64,000 nt of DNA, taken from contig NZ_CP056199.1 in assembly GCF_013782625.1 (NCBI RefSeq), positions 4,544,588 to 4,608,587 on the forward strand, read 5' to 3'. Source of the DNA: Enterobacter sp. RHBSTW-00994 (GTDB lineage Bacteria; Pseudomonadota; Gammaproteobacteria; Enterobacterales; Enterobacteriaceae). The notes beneath the pieces are model-generated. The model was not told where the DNA came from, ran no database searches, and worked only from the letters and a program-made list of their open reading frames with translations. Below are positions 47,701-59,300 of this stretch, piece by piece. Position 1 is the stretch's first letter; every line of letters starts with the position of its first letter. The translations under genes and the position numbers were made by a program.

Positions 47701-50316
47701 TCATTGTTGAGCCATAACCGGGTCTGATTGCTTCGTTTCATCCCGTTCAGGTCGACGAGGAATAAACGATACAACCCAGGAAATCAGCGAGGTAAGTGAC
47801 CGGAAAATTAATTTCACAGACGACGGGGCAAATTCTGCAAGGTGACGATAGCCACGGAACCCCAGCTTCAGAATATCCAGCAGGCTTTCCAGTGGTTTAT
47901 CTTCCGGGAAGCTGTCCTGCCAGAGAGCCCACGTATCCGCGCGGGCAAACGTACATTGCACAAAATCAATATGTTGCTTTTTGGTCAGCGGCATAAGTTG
48001 CAGACCGACTTCATTACCTGACACACGCACGACTTGCGTCGGGAAGACATACTCCTGCTGACCGCGTTTGAGCAGCAGGTTTACTTTCTGCCCTTCCAGC
48101 ACTTTCGCCTGACCATTGATCTTGATCCCCAAACCGCCGTCAGAAAAGTCATGCACGGTACAGGAGAAGAGATGGCCATCTTCGCGGGCAATTGCCGCAG
48201 GCATGCTGATCTCAACACGATGCGCACGGCGCACCTGTTTGCTTTCTACCGATACCGCCACCGCGCCACCCAGGATAATCAGGTTGTAGAATACCCACGC
48301 CATACTCACGAAGACGGTCAGGACTTCGTTTTCCGGTCCATAGAAGTAGCGCCAGATACCCACAATCACGCCGACAATATTGAGCAGCACCAGGAAGATA
48401 TACGGACGAGAGATAACCCAGTCGACGTACTCCTCTTCCACCAGCCCACCTTTGGCGGTGACGTTGAATTTCCCTTTATGCGGGTTAATCAACGCAACCA
48501 TTGTCGGTGGCGCGATATACCAGGCCAACACGGTTTCGTAGATTTCACTCCAGAATGAATGACGATATTTACCCTGAATCTTCGAGTTCGTCAGGCTGGC
48601 ATGGATCATGTGAGGCAAGACAAACAACGCAATCATCAGTGCCGGAGCAAAGATGATGTAAGCGTGAAGCAGCAAGAATGCCAGCGGCGCAGTCAGGAAG
48701 ATCAGTCGTGGAATACCGGACAAAAAGTGGAACATGGCGTTGACGTAACACAAGCGCTGCGCCATCTTCAGCCCTTTACCAAATAACGGGTTATCAAGAC
48801 GGAAAATCTGCACCATGCCGCGCGCCCAGCGAATACGCTGGCCAATGTGCGCTGAGAGGGATTCCGTCGCCAGCCCTGCGGCCTGAGGGATACGCATATA
48901 GGCGGAGGTATAACCTCGACGGTGTAAGCGCAGCGACGTATGGGCATCTTCTGTCACCGTTTCTACGGCGATACCGCCAATCTCATCCAGGGGTTTACGG
49001 CGAATAACCGCACAGGAACCGCAGAAGAATGTGGCATCCCACATGTCGTTCCCATCCTGTACCAAACCGTAGAATAGTGTCCCTTCGTTAGGGGTCTTGC
49101 GAAAACGGCCCAGATTACGTTCAAACGGATCCGGAGAGAAGAAGTGGTGCGGCGTCTGCATCATCGCCAGTTGCTTCTCTTTCAGGAACCACCCCATCGT
49201 CATTTGCAGGAACGAACGGGTGGGAACGTGGTCGCAGTCAAAGATGGAGACAAACTCCCCTTTGGCATACTTCAGCGCATTATTTATGTTCCCGGCTTTC
49301 GCATGCTCGTGCGTGGTACGAGCGATATACTCCACCCCGACATCTTTCGCAAAATGTTGAAATTCTTCGCGGCCACCATCATCAAGGATCCAGATTTTGA
49401 GCTTGTCTTTTGGCCAGTCGATACCCAGCGCAGCATAAATGGTGTTTTTCACCACAGTCAGATCTTCGTTGTACGTAGGGACAAAAAGATCAACTGTCGG
49501 CCACAGAGAGGTATCCTTTGGCAACGGAACCGGCTGGCGATTCAACGGCCAAATGACCTGGAAATAGCCCAGAACTAACACAATCCATGCGTAAGTTTCC
49601 GCAAATAGCAGCACCAGCCCACACACCAGGCTTACCGGATCATCCCAGTTCAGCGTCGAGGTATAACGCCACCAGATGTAGCGGCAAGAGACCGTCAGCG
49701 ACAGCACAATCAGCATCAGCGCTGAGAAACGGCCTGGAATTCGGCGAACCAGCAACGCCACACCCCAAAGCAGGATCAGGAAGATAAACTGCGCCAGCGG
49801 GTTAAAGGGCTGCGTGATACAGACCAGCGCCAGAATGAGTGAGAACACCACGATCACGCCGAGGATAAAACGCCTAAGCCCCGGATGGAGATGCCCGAGT
49901 TCTTTATGGTCATCAAGATGGCTGGTCTGGTCGCTGACGCGACCGGGCAGATTATCCAGCCATTGATGGTAACGCCCACGAAGATGCTGAGCACGCTCGA
50001 AGCCGTGCCAGCGTGGACTCTTTTTTTCATGTTTTTCCGCTGTTGCAACAAGCCACACAGCCTGAATGGCATAGCGTGCGGGATCTAATGGCCGAGGTTT
50101 ATCAGGGTTGATATGCGGATAAAACTCACGGTGCTGTGCACGAATACGTTGCCAGCGCGGATGTTCAAGCGGAATAAATATCCAGGCCAGGATCATCCAT
50201 AAACAACCCAGCGCAGCACTCAGCGATGACGCACCATGCCGACGGTAATGCCGGTAATGCTCGCTTAAACGCGCGCTGACTGGCGGGATGAGTAACCAGC
50301 TGGACAGACGACTCAT
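47701..50316 (-). CDS. bcsA: BcsA, cellulose synthase catalytic subunit (type II operon)
   Basis: Inner-membrane processive GT2 enzyme, 871 aa, making beta-1,4-glucan from UDP-glucose. Motifs in order: VPTYNEDL, ILDDGGREEF, FDCDHVPTRSF, TVTEDAHTSLRLHRRG (the catalytic Asp in TED), and IGQRIRWARG (QxxRW). The C-terminal PilZ domain has RAHRVEI (RxxxR) and DFSDGGLGI (DxSxxG), so c-di-GMP activation is expected. The ATG at 50316 has GGGAG 7 bases upstream, and bcsQ stops at the same ATGA. The open frame continues to 50364 without similarity. Confidence 0.97.
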   Translation of the reverse strand: MSRLSSWLLIPPVSARLSEHYRHYRRHGASSLSAALGCLWMILAWIFIPLEHPRWQRIRAQHREFYPHINPDKPRPLDPARYAIQAVWLVATAEKHEKKSPRWHGFERAQHLRGRYHQWLDNLPGRVSDQTSHLDDHKELGHLHPGLRRFILGVIVVFSLILALVCITQPFNPLAQFIFLILLWGVALLVRRIPGRFSALMLIVLSLTVSCRYIWWRYTSTLNWDDPVSLVCGLVLLFAETYAWIVLVLGYFQVIWPLNRQPVPLPKDTSLWPTVDLFVPTYNEDLTVVKNTIYAALGIDWPKDKLKIWILDDGGREEFQHFAKDVGVEYIARTTHEHAKAGNINNALKYAKGEFVSIFDCDHVPTRSFLQMTMGWFLKEKQLAMMQTPHHFFSPDPFERNLGRFRKTPNEGTLFYGLVQDGNDMWDATFFCGSCAVIRRKPLDEIGGIAVETVTEDAHTSLRLHRRGYTSAYMRIPQAAGLATESLSAHIGQRIRWARGMVQIFRLDNPLFGKGLKMAQRLCYVNAMFHFLSGIPRLIFLTAPLAFLLLHAYIIFAPALMIALFVLPHMIHASLTNSKIQGKYRHSFWSEIYETVLAWYIAPPTMVALINPHKGKFNVTAKGGLVEEEYVDWVISRPYIFLVLLNIVGVIVGIWRYFYGPENEVLTVFVSMAWVFYNLIILGGAVAVSVESKQVRRAHRVEISMPAAIAREDGHLFSCTVHDFSDGGLGIKINGQAKVLEGQKVNLLLKRGQQEYVFPTQVVRVSGNEVGLQLMPLTKKQHIDFVQCTFARADTWALWQDSFPEDKPLESLLDILKLGFRGYRHLAEFAPSSVKLIFRSLTSLISWVVSFIPRRPERDETKQSDPVMAQQ

Positions 50317-51065
50317 ACAGAACTCCCGGCAGATGCAGGACGATTCGCATACTGCAGTAAACACCAGTTGGCCAGCGTAAGGATCTCTTCCGCCGCCAGT
50401 GCATCGCTACGGTATTCACCGAGCGGCTGTTTGGAAGCGAGACACTCTGCCATTCCTTCATCACGATGAATCACCATCGGCAACAAACGACGCTGGCTTT
50501 GTAGCCATATCTGATAGAGATCATCCTGAATCTGACTGTTTAGACGTAAGTCGTTAATCAGAATATGGGCATCCGCAGGCAGAGCCTGCTGATGCAGACG
50601 GATGTGACAATTTGCATCCGCATTGACGATGGTGAGCATGCGGTCACATTGATCAATCAATTGGCGGGTGAGCGTTGTATAGCCGTGGGGAAGATCCAGT
50701 AATATCCACTGGTAATGGCTTTTTTCTTTCAGCTGTTGCAGCGCGTTGCTAAACGCCGCCAGCGGTTGCTGATAAGCGTCAGGATTTTCACGTTCATTGG
50801 CGGTCAGTTGACCAAAAGGCAGCACGTCGAGCTGAGAAGTGTAGCGTAATCCCGCATCTCGCCAGTCTTGACCATCCAAAAGTGCACGAGCCCAGCCGTT
50901 AGCGTTATCAAAATCTACGTTGAAAGACATGCGCAGCAAATTATCGGGGCATGCATCAATAACCAGCACCGATTCGCCTAATATTTGTAATGACCACGCC
51001 AGCGCCGCAGTAACGGATGTTGTACCCACTCCACCACGGACGCCCTGTAATCCTAGTACGGCCAT
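50313..51065 (-). CDS. bcsQ: BcsQ (YhjQ), MinD/ParA-like ATPase of cellulose secretion
   Basis: A 250-aa ParA/MinD-superfamily ATPase. The deviant Walker A motif is GVRGGVGTTSVT and the aspartate motif is LVIDACPDN. In E. coli it localises the cellulose machinery to a cell pole. The gene is intact here. It follows bcsR by 11 bases and overlaps the bcsA start codon (ATGA). The ATG at 51065 matches E. coli; a TTG codon precedes it. Confidence 0.96.
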   Translation of the reverse strand: MAVLGLQGVRGGVGTTSVTAALAWSLQILGESVLVIDACPDNLLRMSFNVDFDNANGWARALLDGQDWRDAGLRYTSQLDVLPFGQLTANERENPDAYQQPLAAFSNALQQLKEKSHYQWILLDLPHGYTTLTRQLIDQCDRMLTIVNADANCHIRLHQQALPADAHILINDLRLNSQIQDDLYQIWLQSQRRLLPMVIHRDEGMAECLASKQPLGEYRSDALAAEEILTLANWCLLQYANRPASAGSSV

Positions 51066-51076
51066 CAATGGCTCCC

Positions 51077-51265
51077 TTATTGTTGTTGGGCAAATTCGGC
51101 TAATAATGGCCAGCGTTTAATAGCCGCCGCCAACTGTTCGCGCTGGGAAATATCGGTGTAATCTATTTCAGGCAATGAAAAAGCCCGCGTCAGCGCCAGA
51201 AAATCGTTTTGGAAAGTGTAACCCAGGCTAGAGTCGACCGGCGTGCCGGATTCATTATTATGCAT
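51077..51265 (-). CDS. bcsR: BcsR (YhjR), small regulator of BcsQ
   Basis: A 62-aa protein, identical in length to E. coli BcsR and close in sequence, ending in KRWPLLAEFAQQQ. It is the first gene of the bcsRQABZC operon. In E. coli BcsR binds and stabilises BcsQ and c-di-GMP-loaded BcsE within the regulatory complex. Confidence 0.95.
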   Translation of the reverse strand: MHNNESGTPVDSSLGYTFQNDFLALTRAFSLPEIDYTDISQREQLAAAIKRWPLLAEFAQQQ

Positions 51266-51437
51266 TTATGTCTCTTCCCTTTGAGTAAAATCATACAACC
51301 AGATCCAGCAAGGCATCCTGCCACGAAATTTCATTTACATGCTAAATCTGATGTTCTTTAATTTCAATGTTAGGTTTATTTCTACGCTTTCGCTAGTAAA
51401 CTGAGATACAGATAAATTAGACGAAAAGAGGGACACC
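51266..51437. promoter_or_regulatory. bcsR / bcsE divergent promoter region
   Basis: 172 AT-rich bases between two divergent units of the same secretion system. It must hold both promoters. I see no clear sigma-factor motif that I would commit to. Confidence 0.5.
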
Positions 51438-53000
51438 GTGGACTCCATATTTTCTATTGGCATCCAGTCATTATGGGACGAATTGCGCCACATGCCAGTC
51501 GGGGGAGTCTGGTGGATTAATACGGACCGCAATGAAGACGCCTTAAGCCTGGTAAATCAAACGATTGCAGCACAAGATCAGGATGCGCGTGTGGCTGTCG
51601 TAACGATGGGTGAAGAGCCCAAAAAAACCATCAAACTCGATAGTCAACACGGACCAAAAAAGGTGCGACTTTTTTCCATGCCAAACGAAGCAAATAGTCT
51701 ATACTTTTTGCCCCGTGATATTCAGTGTAGCATTGATCCCGATCACTATTTAGTGGTGCTAAAGTGCGCAACGAATACCTGGCAGAATATATCCGCTGAA
51801 AATTTGCGACGCTGGTTAGAAAAAATCAATAAATGGGCGCGGAATCAAAATTGCACGCTTCTGGTTATCAACCCGGGCAATAATAATGATAAACAGTTCT
51901 CATTTTTAATGGGTGAATATCGGTCCCTTTTCGGTCTGGCGAGTATCCGCTACGAGACTGATAGCTATCTTTACGATATTGCATTCTGGTGCAATGAAAA
52001 AGGCGTCAGCGCCAGACAGCAGCTTGATCTGAAAAATATTGAAGGTGAATGGCATCTCGCTCAACAAGAAGAAACCGTTGTGCAGCCACGTAGTGATGAA
52101 AAACGCATACTGAGCCAAATTGATGTATTAGAAGGTGCACCAGCACTTTCTGAATATTGGTCGCTCTACGAAACAAATGAAGCCATGTTTAATGAGGCGC
52201 GCACCACTCAGGCCGCCACTATTGTTTTCTCATTAACGCAAAACAACCAAATAGAAACGCTGGCCAAACAAATCCACACCCTCCGCCGTCAGCGTGGTAG
52301 CGCATTAAAAATCGTGGTACGCGAAAATCACACCAGCCTGCGCGCAACTGATGAGCGCCTGCTGCTGGGTTGCGGTGCGAGTATGGTTATTCCGTGGAAC
52401 GCCCCACTTTCACGTTGTCTGACGCTGATTGAAAGTATTCAGGGCCAGCAGTTTAATCGGCATGTCCCGGAGGACATCACCACGCTGTTGTCGATGACGC
52501 AGCCGATGAAACTGCGCGGGTATCAGAAATGGGATACCTTCTGCGATGCGGTCAGTAATATGATGAATAACACACTGCTTCCTGCAGATGGAAAAGGTGT
52601 GATGGTTGCGCTCCGCCCTGTACCGGGTATTCGTGTTGAGCAAGCACTTACGCTGTGCCGCCCGAACCGTACAGGTGACATTATGACCATCGGTGATAAC
52701 CGTCTGGTGCTGTTTTTGTCTTTCTGTCGGGTCAACGACCTCGATACCGCGCTTAACCATATCTTCCCCTTGCCCACTGGCGATATTTTCTCAAACCGCA
52801 TGATTTGGTTCGAAGATAACCTGATAAGCGCAGAACTTTTGCAGATGCGTACCCTTACGCCAGATCAATGGGTCAAACCGCTCCCTATAACGAGCGATTT
52901 CAAACCGATTCTCAATGCTCAGCATGATGGACATGTCTGGCGTCGAATACCTGAACCGCTTCGCTTATTACCAGAAAGTGAGGAGAGCGCATCATCATGA
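51438..53000 (+). CDS. bcsE: BcsE, c-di-GMP receptor of the cellulose secretion system
   Basis: A 520-aa cytoplasmic protein with N-terminal degenerate receiver-like and NTPase-like parts and a C-terminal GIL domain. The c-di-GMP site RxGD is visible as Arg411-Thr-Gly-Asp414. In E. coli it enhances cellulose synthesis by binding c-di-GMP in the BcsRQE complex. The start codon is GTG with GAGGG close upstream. Its stop overlaps the bcsF start (ATGA). Confidence 0.95.
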   Translation: MDSIFSIGIQSLWDELRHMPVGGVWWINTDRNEDALSLVNQTIAAQDQDARVAVVTMGEEPKKTIKLDSQHGPKKVRLFSMPNEANSLYFLPRDIQCSIDPDHYLVVLKCATNTWQNISAENLRRWLEKINKWARNQNCTLLVINPGNNNDKQFSFLMGEYRSLFGLASIRYETDSYLYDIAFWCNEKGVSARQQLDLKNIEGEWHLAQQEETVVQPRSDEKRILSQIDVLEGAPALSEYWSLYETNEAMFNEARTTQAATIVFSLTQNNQIETLAKQIHTLRRQRGSALKIVVRENHTSLRATDERLLLGCGASMVIPWNAPLSRCLTLIESIQGQQFNRHVPEDITTLLSMTQPMKLRGYQKWDTFCDAVSNMMNNTLLPADGKGVMVALRPVPGIRVEQALTLCRPNRTGDIMTIGDNRLVLFLSFCRVNDLDTALNHIFPLPTGDIFSNRMIWFEDNLISAELLQMRTLTPDQWVKPLPITSDFKPILNAQHDGHVWRRIPEPLRLLPESEESASS

Positions 53001-53191
53001 ATATCAGCGATATTATTCAACTGATCGTACTTTGTGCGCTCATTTTTTTCCCGCTTGGCTACTATGCACGCCATTCAATGCGCCGACTCCGTGATACGGC
53101 CAGATTGCTGTTTGCAAAACCTCGCTACGTTAAACCAGCCGGAACACTGACACGGGCTCCGCACGTCAAGGCAAACCAAAAAAATGACTAA
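52997..53191 (+). CDS. bcsF: BcsF, small membrane protein
   Basis: A 64-aa protein with one transmembrane helix ([19 protein letters not shown]) and a basic cytoplasmic tail. In E. coli it recruits BcsE to the membrane and supports BcsG. It overlaps bcsE by 4 bases and bcsG by 8 bases, so the three are tightly coupled. Confidence 0.94.
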   Translation: MNISDIIQLIVLCALIFFPLGYYARHSMRRLRDTARLLFAKPRYVKPAGTLTRAPHVKANQKND

Positions 53192-54863
53192 TTCGACCTA
53201 TACTGCTTCAGCTCCTTCGCCGCTCTGGCAATACTGGCGCGGCCTTTCCGGCTGGAACTTCTACTTTTTGGTGAAGTTTGGTCTGCTGTGGGCTGGCTAT
53301 CTGAATTTCCATCCCCTGCTCAACCTGGTGTTCATGGCCTTCTTGCTGATGCCGCTGCCGAATATCAGGCTGCATCGCTTACGTCACTGGATTGCTATAC
53401 CCGTTGGCTTTGGCCTGTTCTGGCATGATACCTGGCTTCCTGGGCCAGACAGCATTATGAGCCAGGGCTCGCAAGTTGCAGGATTCAGCGCTGACTACCT
53501 TCTCGATCTAGCCGAGCGTTTTATTAACTGGCAGATGCTTGGTGCGGTGTTTGTGCTGTTGATTGCATGGCTTTTCCTGGCACAGTGGCTCCGTGTGACA
53601 GTATTCGTCGTCGCCATCATGATATGGCTTAACGTGCTCACTCTGGCGGGCCCAGGCTTCTCTCTGTGGCCGGCGAGTGAACCAGCCACCACGGTCACAA
53701 CCACCGGCGGTAGCGCCGCTTCGACGGTCGCCACAGCGGGCGATACGCCTGTCGTCGGCGATATTCCGGCAGAAACTGCGCCCCCCACCTCCACAAACCT
53801 GAATGCCTGGCTTTCCAGCTTCTATACCGCTGAAGATAAACGCCAGACCCGATTCCCGGATGCTTTGCCAGCCGATGCTCAACCCTTTGAACTGCTGGTC
53901 ATTAACATCTGTTCTCTTTCGTGGGCCGATGTGGATGCCGCAGGATTGATGTCACATCCATTGTGGTCGCACTTTGATATTCAGTTTAAAGATTTCAACT
54001 CGGCAACATCGTATAGCGGCCCGGCAGCGATTCGTCTGCTACGTGCAAGCTGTGGGCAGCCGTCGCATAAGAATCTGTATCAACCTGCTGGTAACCAGTG
54101 CTATTTGTTCGACAACCTGTCAAAACTGGGCTTTACACAGCATCTGATGCTGGGCCATAACGGCGTATTTGGGAACTTCCTGAAAGAAGTGCGGGAAAAT
54201 GGTGGGATGCAAGCACCGCTGATGGAGCAGACTGGCTTACCTGTTTCGTTGCTGGGCTTTGACGGTTCACCGGTCTATGACGATACCGCGGTATTGCAAC
54301 GCTGGTTACAAACCATCCAGAAAGAGACGAATTCACGCAGCGCAACGTTCTATAACACCCTGCCACTGCATGACGGCAACCACTATCCTGGCGTAAGCAA
54401 AACGGCAGATTACAAAGTTCGCGCGCAGAAGTTGTTTGATGAACTGGATGCATTCTTCACCGAACTGGAAAAATCGGGTCGTAAAGTGATGGTGGTGGTT
54501 GTACCGGAACATGGTGGAGCGCTGAAAGGCGACAGGATGCAGGTTTCAGGACTGAGAGACATCCCAAGCCCGTCTATTACCAATGTCCCTGCTGGCATTA
54601 AATTCTTCGGTATGAAAGCGCCGCATCAGGGTGCACCTATCGAAATTACTCAGCCAAGCAGTTATCTGGCGATTTCTGAACTGGTCGCCCGTGCAGTAGA
54701 CGGTAAGCTTTTCGTCGAAGACAGTGTGAACTGGAATCAACTGACCAGTGGTCTTCCTAAAACGGCAGAGGTATCGGAAAACGCCAATGCGGTTGTCATT
54801 CAGTACCAGAATAAACCGTATGTTCGCCTGAATGGCGGCGATTGGGTTCCGTATCCGCAGTAA
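53184..54863 (+). CDS. bcsG: BcsG, cellulose phosphoethanolamine transferase
   Basis: A 559-aa inner-membrane protein with about five N-terminal membrane segments and a periplasmic alkaline-phosphatase-fold domain. It adds phosphoethanolamine to cellulose. The nucleophile Ser278 lies in [20 protein letters not shown], at the same residue number as in E. coli. A Pro/Thr-rich linker precedes the catalytic domain. It starts 8 bases inside bcsF. Its presence predicts modified (pEtN) cellulose from the first operon. Confidence 0.96.
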   Translation: MTNSTYTASAPSPLWQYWRGLSGWNFYFLVKFGLLWAGYLNFHPLLNLVFMAFLLMPLPNIRLHRLRHWIAIPVGFGLFWHDTWLPGPDSIMSQGSQVAGFSADYLLDLAERFINWQMLGAVFVLLIAWLFLAQWLRVTVFVVAIMIWLNVLTLAGPGFSLWPASEPATTVTTTGGSAASTVATAGDTPVVGDIPAETAPPTSTNLNAWLSSFYTAEDKRQTRFPDALPADAQPFELLVINICSLSWADVDAAGLMSHPLWSHFDIQFKDFNSATSYSGPAAIRLLRASCGQPSHKNLYQPAGNQCYLFDNLSKLGFTQHLMLGHNGVFGNFLKEVRENGGMQAPLMEQTGLPVSLLGFDGSPVYDDTAVLQRWLQTIQKETNSRSATFYNTLPLHDGNHYPGVSKTADYKVRAQKLFDELDAFFTELEKSGRKVMVVVVPEHGGALKGDRMQVSGLRDIPSPSITNVPAGIKFFGMKAPHQGAPIEITQPSSYLAISELVARAVDGKLFVEDSVNWNQLTSGLPKTAEVSENANAVVIQYQNKPYVRLNGGDWVPYPQ

Positions 54864-54868
54864 CAACA

Positions 54869-54899
54869 CTGACCCTTTCCCCGCAGGGGAGAGGGTCAG
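54869..54899. terminator. Hairpin between bcsG and the second bcsZ
   Basis: CTGACCCTTTCCCC pairs with GGGGAGAGGGTCAG (one G-T wobble) around GCA, a 14-bp stem separating the two cellulose loci. Another member of the C/T-rich hairpin set. Confidence 0.75.
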
Positions 54900-54911
54900 T
54901 CCCGTCCAATA

Positions 54912-55904
54912 CTATTGCTCTGAGAGCCACACCAGCATTTTAAGGCTTGCGGAGTAGTAGTCGTCCTTTGCGGTAATGTCAGGTTCTCCGGGAGATTGCC
55001 CCATCGTTAAATCCCTTACCGCCAACAGACCCCCTTCCATCATGTAAGGTGCGTATTCGTTAGTCGTCACGTTTACCCACGCCGGTGTTTTTTCACGGCT
55101 GAACTGACCAAACCAGGAGCGCCATGGAGTGAGTAGCAGGCTTTGTTGATTAAACCAGTGCACATACAACGGAATACGAATGGCATCGTAACTCATCCGC
55201 GGCGGCCAGGCTTTCGCCGGAGTAAGCTTCCCACCAGCATCAAGAGAAACCCAGTCCGTCGGCAAATTCGCCTTACCCGAGCCCATTTTTCCCAGCAACC
55301 GCTGTCCATCCTGAATCAGTTCACGCCATACCTGTAAATGGCTACGATCGGCAAACGCCTGCCATGCCGGGAACACAAAGTAGGAGGGATTAAGCACAAC
55401 TTCGCTGTTGAGATTAAACCCGTTAGCACCAGGCAACATGACTCGATAACCTGCATACCGAATCACATTGTGAGTGAGAAGGGCTTTGGCAATCTCATCC
55501 GAGGCAGTGCTATAGCGTTTGTCATGCCAACGCGCATCCGCTTTTAACAGCGCCCACGCAATCATCACATCACCATCCGTGGCGTTGTTTTTGTCGGTGA
55601 TTGGGTTTGCCTCTACAGGGTTATAACGCCAGTAAAACAACCCATTATCTTTGTTCTTCAGCGTACTGTTCGTCCACTGCCACAGCTTGTCAAACGTTGC
55701 TTTATCATCATTTTCTACCGCCATCAGCATGGCAAAACCTTGCCCTTCGGTATGAGAAACGCTGCCATTGCCAGTATCGACAATACGGCCATCAGGCATA
55801 AAGAAACGCGCCTTGTAACTCTCCCAGGCCTGGCCTGCCTGAGAGAAAGGAGAAAACAGTACACTCACCATGACCACCAGCGCGGCACATGTGGACTTTC
55901 GCAT
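54912..55904 (-). CDS. bcsZ: BcsZ-type GH8 endoglucanase, second (bcsABCD) operon
   Basis: Family 8 glycoside hydrolase, 330 aa, secreted by a signal peptide (CAALVVMVSVLFSPFSQA). The catalytic Glu is in VSHTEGQGFAMLMAV and the GH8 Asp region is NNATDGDVMIAWALLKADAR. It is clearly diverged from the bcsZ of the first operon, which is 368 aa. It follows bcsD by 7 bases and is the last gene of this operon, and it converges on bcsG. Confidence 0.93.
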   Translation of the reverse strand: MRKSTCAALVVMVSVLFSPFSQAGQAWESYKARFFMPDGRIVDTGNGSVSHTEGQGFAMLMAVENDDKATFDKLWQWTNSTLKNKDNGLFYWRYNPVEANPITDKNNATDGDVMIAWALLKADARWHDKRYSTASDEIAKALLTHNVIRYAGYRVMLPGANGFNLNSEVVLNPSYFVFPAWQAFADRSHLQVWRELIQDGQRLLGKMGSGKANLPTDWVSLDAGGKLTPAKAWPPRMSYDAIRIPLYVHWFNQQSLLLTPWRSWFGQFSREKTPAWVNVTTNEYAPYMMEGGLLAVRDLTMGQSPGEPDITAKDDYYSASLKMLVWLSEQ

Positions 55905-55911
55905 AATTAAC

Positions 55912-56391
55912 TCATTGTGGATTGTGGTAACGGAACTGAACGTCCGAAATGGAAAAGAGACGATCGCGACTCACCGTCACATGCGCTTTTCCGCCCTGCC
56001 CCTGCATCCAGTGGGCATATAATCCCTCCAGTATTGCACAGAAGGCATGACACCAGCGGTTTTGCTGATCGGCAATCCGGCTCACCGGCAACCCCTGATG
56101 ACGCAACGTCAGATCAGTTTCATGCGTGTCTATATCCACACAGCCCCAGCCGAAACGCGCAAGCCGGGCATTAATGTTGGCCTCCAGTTCACCAACGGTT
56201 TCCGACGGTGGAAGCGGGAACTGTTCAGCAAGGGCGTGCCCCATTTGTCGCAGGAACGGCTGGCTCTCAGGTTCACCCACATTTCGCACCATACCTTCGA
56301 CCATTAACGCCAGCAGATCAAACCAGCCTTCTGGCGTTTGCTGTCCACGAAACCAGCCCAGCAGTGCCGGATTATCCATACTCTGTGTCAT
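55912..56391 (-). CDS. bcsD: BcsD, cellulose synthase periplasmic ring subunit
   Basis: A 159-aa protein of the BcsD family. In Komagataeibacter BcsD forms an octameric periplasmic ring that gathers glucan chains and helps make crystalline cellulose. The domain is recognised from PEGWFDLLALMVEGM and GCVDIDTHETDLTLRHQGLP. It carries no obvious signal peptide, as usual for BcsD. It overlaps the bcsC stop (TAATG) and precedes bcsZ. It identifies this operon as type I. Confidence 0.92.
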   Translation of the reverse strand: MTQSMDNPALLGWFRGQQTPEGWFDLLALMVEGMVRNVGEPESQPFLRQMGHALAEQFPLPPSETVGELEANINARLARFGWGCVDIDTHETDLTLRHQGLPVSRIADQQNRWCHAFCAILEGLYAHWMQGQGGKAHVTVSRDRLFSISDVQFRYHNPQ

Positions 56392-59300
56392 TATTTATCT
56401 CCCAGCATGTAGCGGAAATAAACCCCCGCCGTACTTTCGTTATAACTGCCAAAGGTGTCGTAACCGACTTTGCCGCCAATGGTCATGTCTTTGTTGACGT
56501 TGTAGTCCACGCCAGCGCGAACCGTATAGCCAATACCATTTTCAGAGGTACTCTTGTAATGAGCCTCTTTAGTAAAGCCAAGGTTTGCCAGAGTCTCTAA
56601 CGCCTTCTGGGCTTCCGGGCTGTCCGGGAAGTAGTCACTGCTGTCCTGGCTGTAGGACTGATAACCCACGGAGCCCCCAAGATTCAGCTTCCAGTTATCA
56701 AACTTCTGCGAATAATCGACCGGCAAAGAAACGCTGACGTAGTTTTGCGGGCTGAAGTAGCCCCCTTGTCCGAGCGTGAACTGACTGAGGTTCTTCGAGA
56801 AGTCCATCCAGCCGATGCTGATCCCCGTCTGAACCTGGCGATAATCGTCATGATATGGACGCACATACACGCCCGCATTCGCATTAATACTGGTATTGCT
56901 GGCAACATTCTCACCCAGATAGCTATAACCCCCACCACCCACGTAGAAACCGGCGTCACCATCGTCATAGCTTAGCTGCGCCGTGCCGCCATTTTTGGTC
57001 ACCCGTCCCCACGTCTCGCCGGAATATTTGTCTTTCATACCCACGTAAGACAGCAAGCTGTCGGTGACCGCGCGGCGCTCACCCGTCAGAATAAGTGACA
57101 GATAATCTGTCAGTTTTGGTGACCATTTCACGCCACCCACCAGCGTACTGAGATCCTGGCCCAATGGCGTACTGCCGATATCCAGTTTGTAGTCTTTACC
57201 GCTTAACGCCATATTCAGCTCTATACCGTTAGCTTTCTGCGAGTCAGTTGAGTCTGAAATCGAGCTGCCGGAATTGGGCTTATAGGTGCTCTGACTTAAC
57301 TCAGTCAGACGATTTGACGTAAGCAATTGGTCGAAAAGCGCATAGCCAGGTTCCGTGAATGGCGTAAAGTTTGCCGCATCTTTATACGCACTGAGATCGG
57401 TGAATTGAGCGCCATTGACGGTATCATTAAGGGCTGCATTCACAGCGGTACTGACGTTGTTCACTGCATTGGCCAGCGGATTCGTACCATAACGACGCCA
57501 TGCGTCCCCGCTCGAACTGCCCGCGCTCAGCGTCACCGGCGTAGCCGTAAACTCGAAGCGAGATTCGCCAAACGGCGAGGTGGACCAGGTCAGCGGCGCT
57601 TTGACTTCCGTCAGCTTACTGGTTCCCGACTCACCATCACGCCCACGCACTTCTACGCCACCCTGCAACCACATACCGGTTTGCTCGTCCATCTGCTGCA
57701 TCATGTCATCGACCTGACGCAGCGTACGGCTCTGTGCCGTTTCCTGCGGTAAATCCGTGCGTGTTGTTCCAGGCAGCGTTGAGCCTGGCTCACGTGCTGT
57801 CTGAGCCAGTTGCCACGGCAACGCGTTTCCACTGGAGGTTGTCGCTCCCACGGCCTGTGACGTGCGGCTGGTACTGACAAACGGGTTATCTGCAAGCAGC
57901 AGGCCGCCCATTGTCGGCGTTGCTGCACTGTTGGTGGACTCCAGGCCCACCAGCTTGCCGCGCGCGCTGCGCAGATACGTCATGGCTTGCTGGTGATTAC
58001 CTTGCGCCTCTTCCAGACGAGCCAACAACAGCAGACGTTGTGGGGAGTTGTTAGTTTGCAGGCCATTCGCAAGCTGTTTTGCCTTCGCAACATTATCTTC
58101 CGCCAGCGCAACATCGATAGCGCCGACGCGCGCATCCTGGTCCGGCGTATCGCGGGTCATCAGGTAGTCATAAACCACCCCGGCTTCTTTATTCATTTTG
58201 CCGGTCTGGTAGAGACGTGCCATGGCAAACATCAGGTCGGTATTCTGCGGATCACTTTGTAACGCGCGAATCAACTTGTCATACGCAGCGGCATAGTTGC
58301 CCTGCTCTCGCAGTTGATCCGCTTCGTTAATAACGTAACCGTTACGCACGCCTGCCAGCTGCGTTGGCGTACTACGGGACAGAAGTTCCGGGCTGGAGAG
58401 GAAGCTCTGGGCTTCACTGTTCAACCCTGCCTGATTAAGGACCGCGACCTGATCGGCATAGTCACCCGCATTCCCTTTCACACCATCGCTCATGTTGCCA
58501 CGCACAACCGAAACCGCACCGGTGAGATCACCGCTTTGCGCCAGCATTTTTGCCAGTTTTCCGGCATCGGCTGGGCTCTCTGGTGGGCGTGATGATAAGG
58601 TTTTCAGAGTGTTTGCGGCGGCAACAGAATTACCCTGAGCCAGATAGCGTTCCGCTGTCGCCATTTGCAGGTTGTAATTTACTCGCTGTGACAGCTCGCG
58701 CATTTGTGGCGTCTGGCTGCCAGGTGAAACGCGGGAAAGCAACGTTTGTGCTTGCTGCCACGCATCGTTCTCACTGGCAAACAGTGCGGCAGCATACAAT
58801 GAGCTCGCCCCTGCGCCAGGGCGCGATGCCGGCTGAATAACTGAAGCCGCTTCGCTATCGGCCCCGGATTTTTGCAGCAACCGCGCCAGGTCGAGACGCA
58901 ACCAGGGATCATCGGGTAAACGTGCGACACCCTGACGAAGGATGGCGATCGCCTGCGGCGTATTTCCGCTATCTGCCGCCTGCTGGGCCTGACGGCGAAT
59001 CGGATCGCCAGGCAGGCCACTGACTACTCGCGGTTGAAGCTTCGCCTGGAGGCTGGCTGGCAAAGTACGCAACATGGCCTGCGCTTCCGCAGTCTTATCC
59101 TGCTCTTTCAGAACATAATAGAGGTTTTCACGCGCCGCACCGTTCTGCGGCTGCTCGTTCACCATGTCACGCAGGATCTGTTCCGCCTGCGGATAGTCTT
59201 TGTTATGACGCAAAACATCGGCACGGAACAGCTTAGCGGCCGTACCGCGCTCGCCCGTTTGTTGTGCCAGAGGCGCAGACAACGCCAGCGCCTGGCTGAT

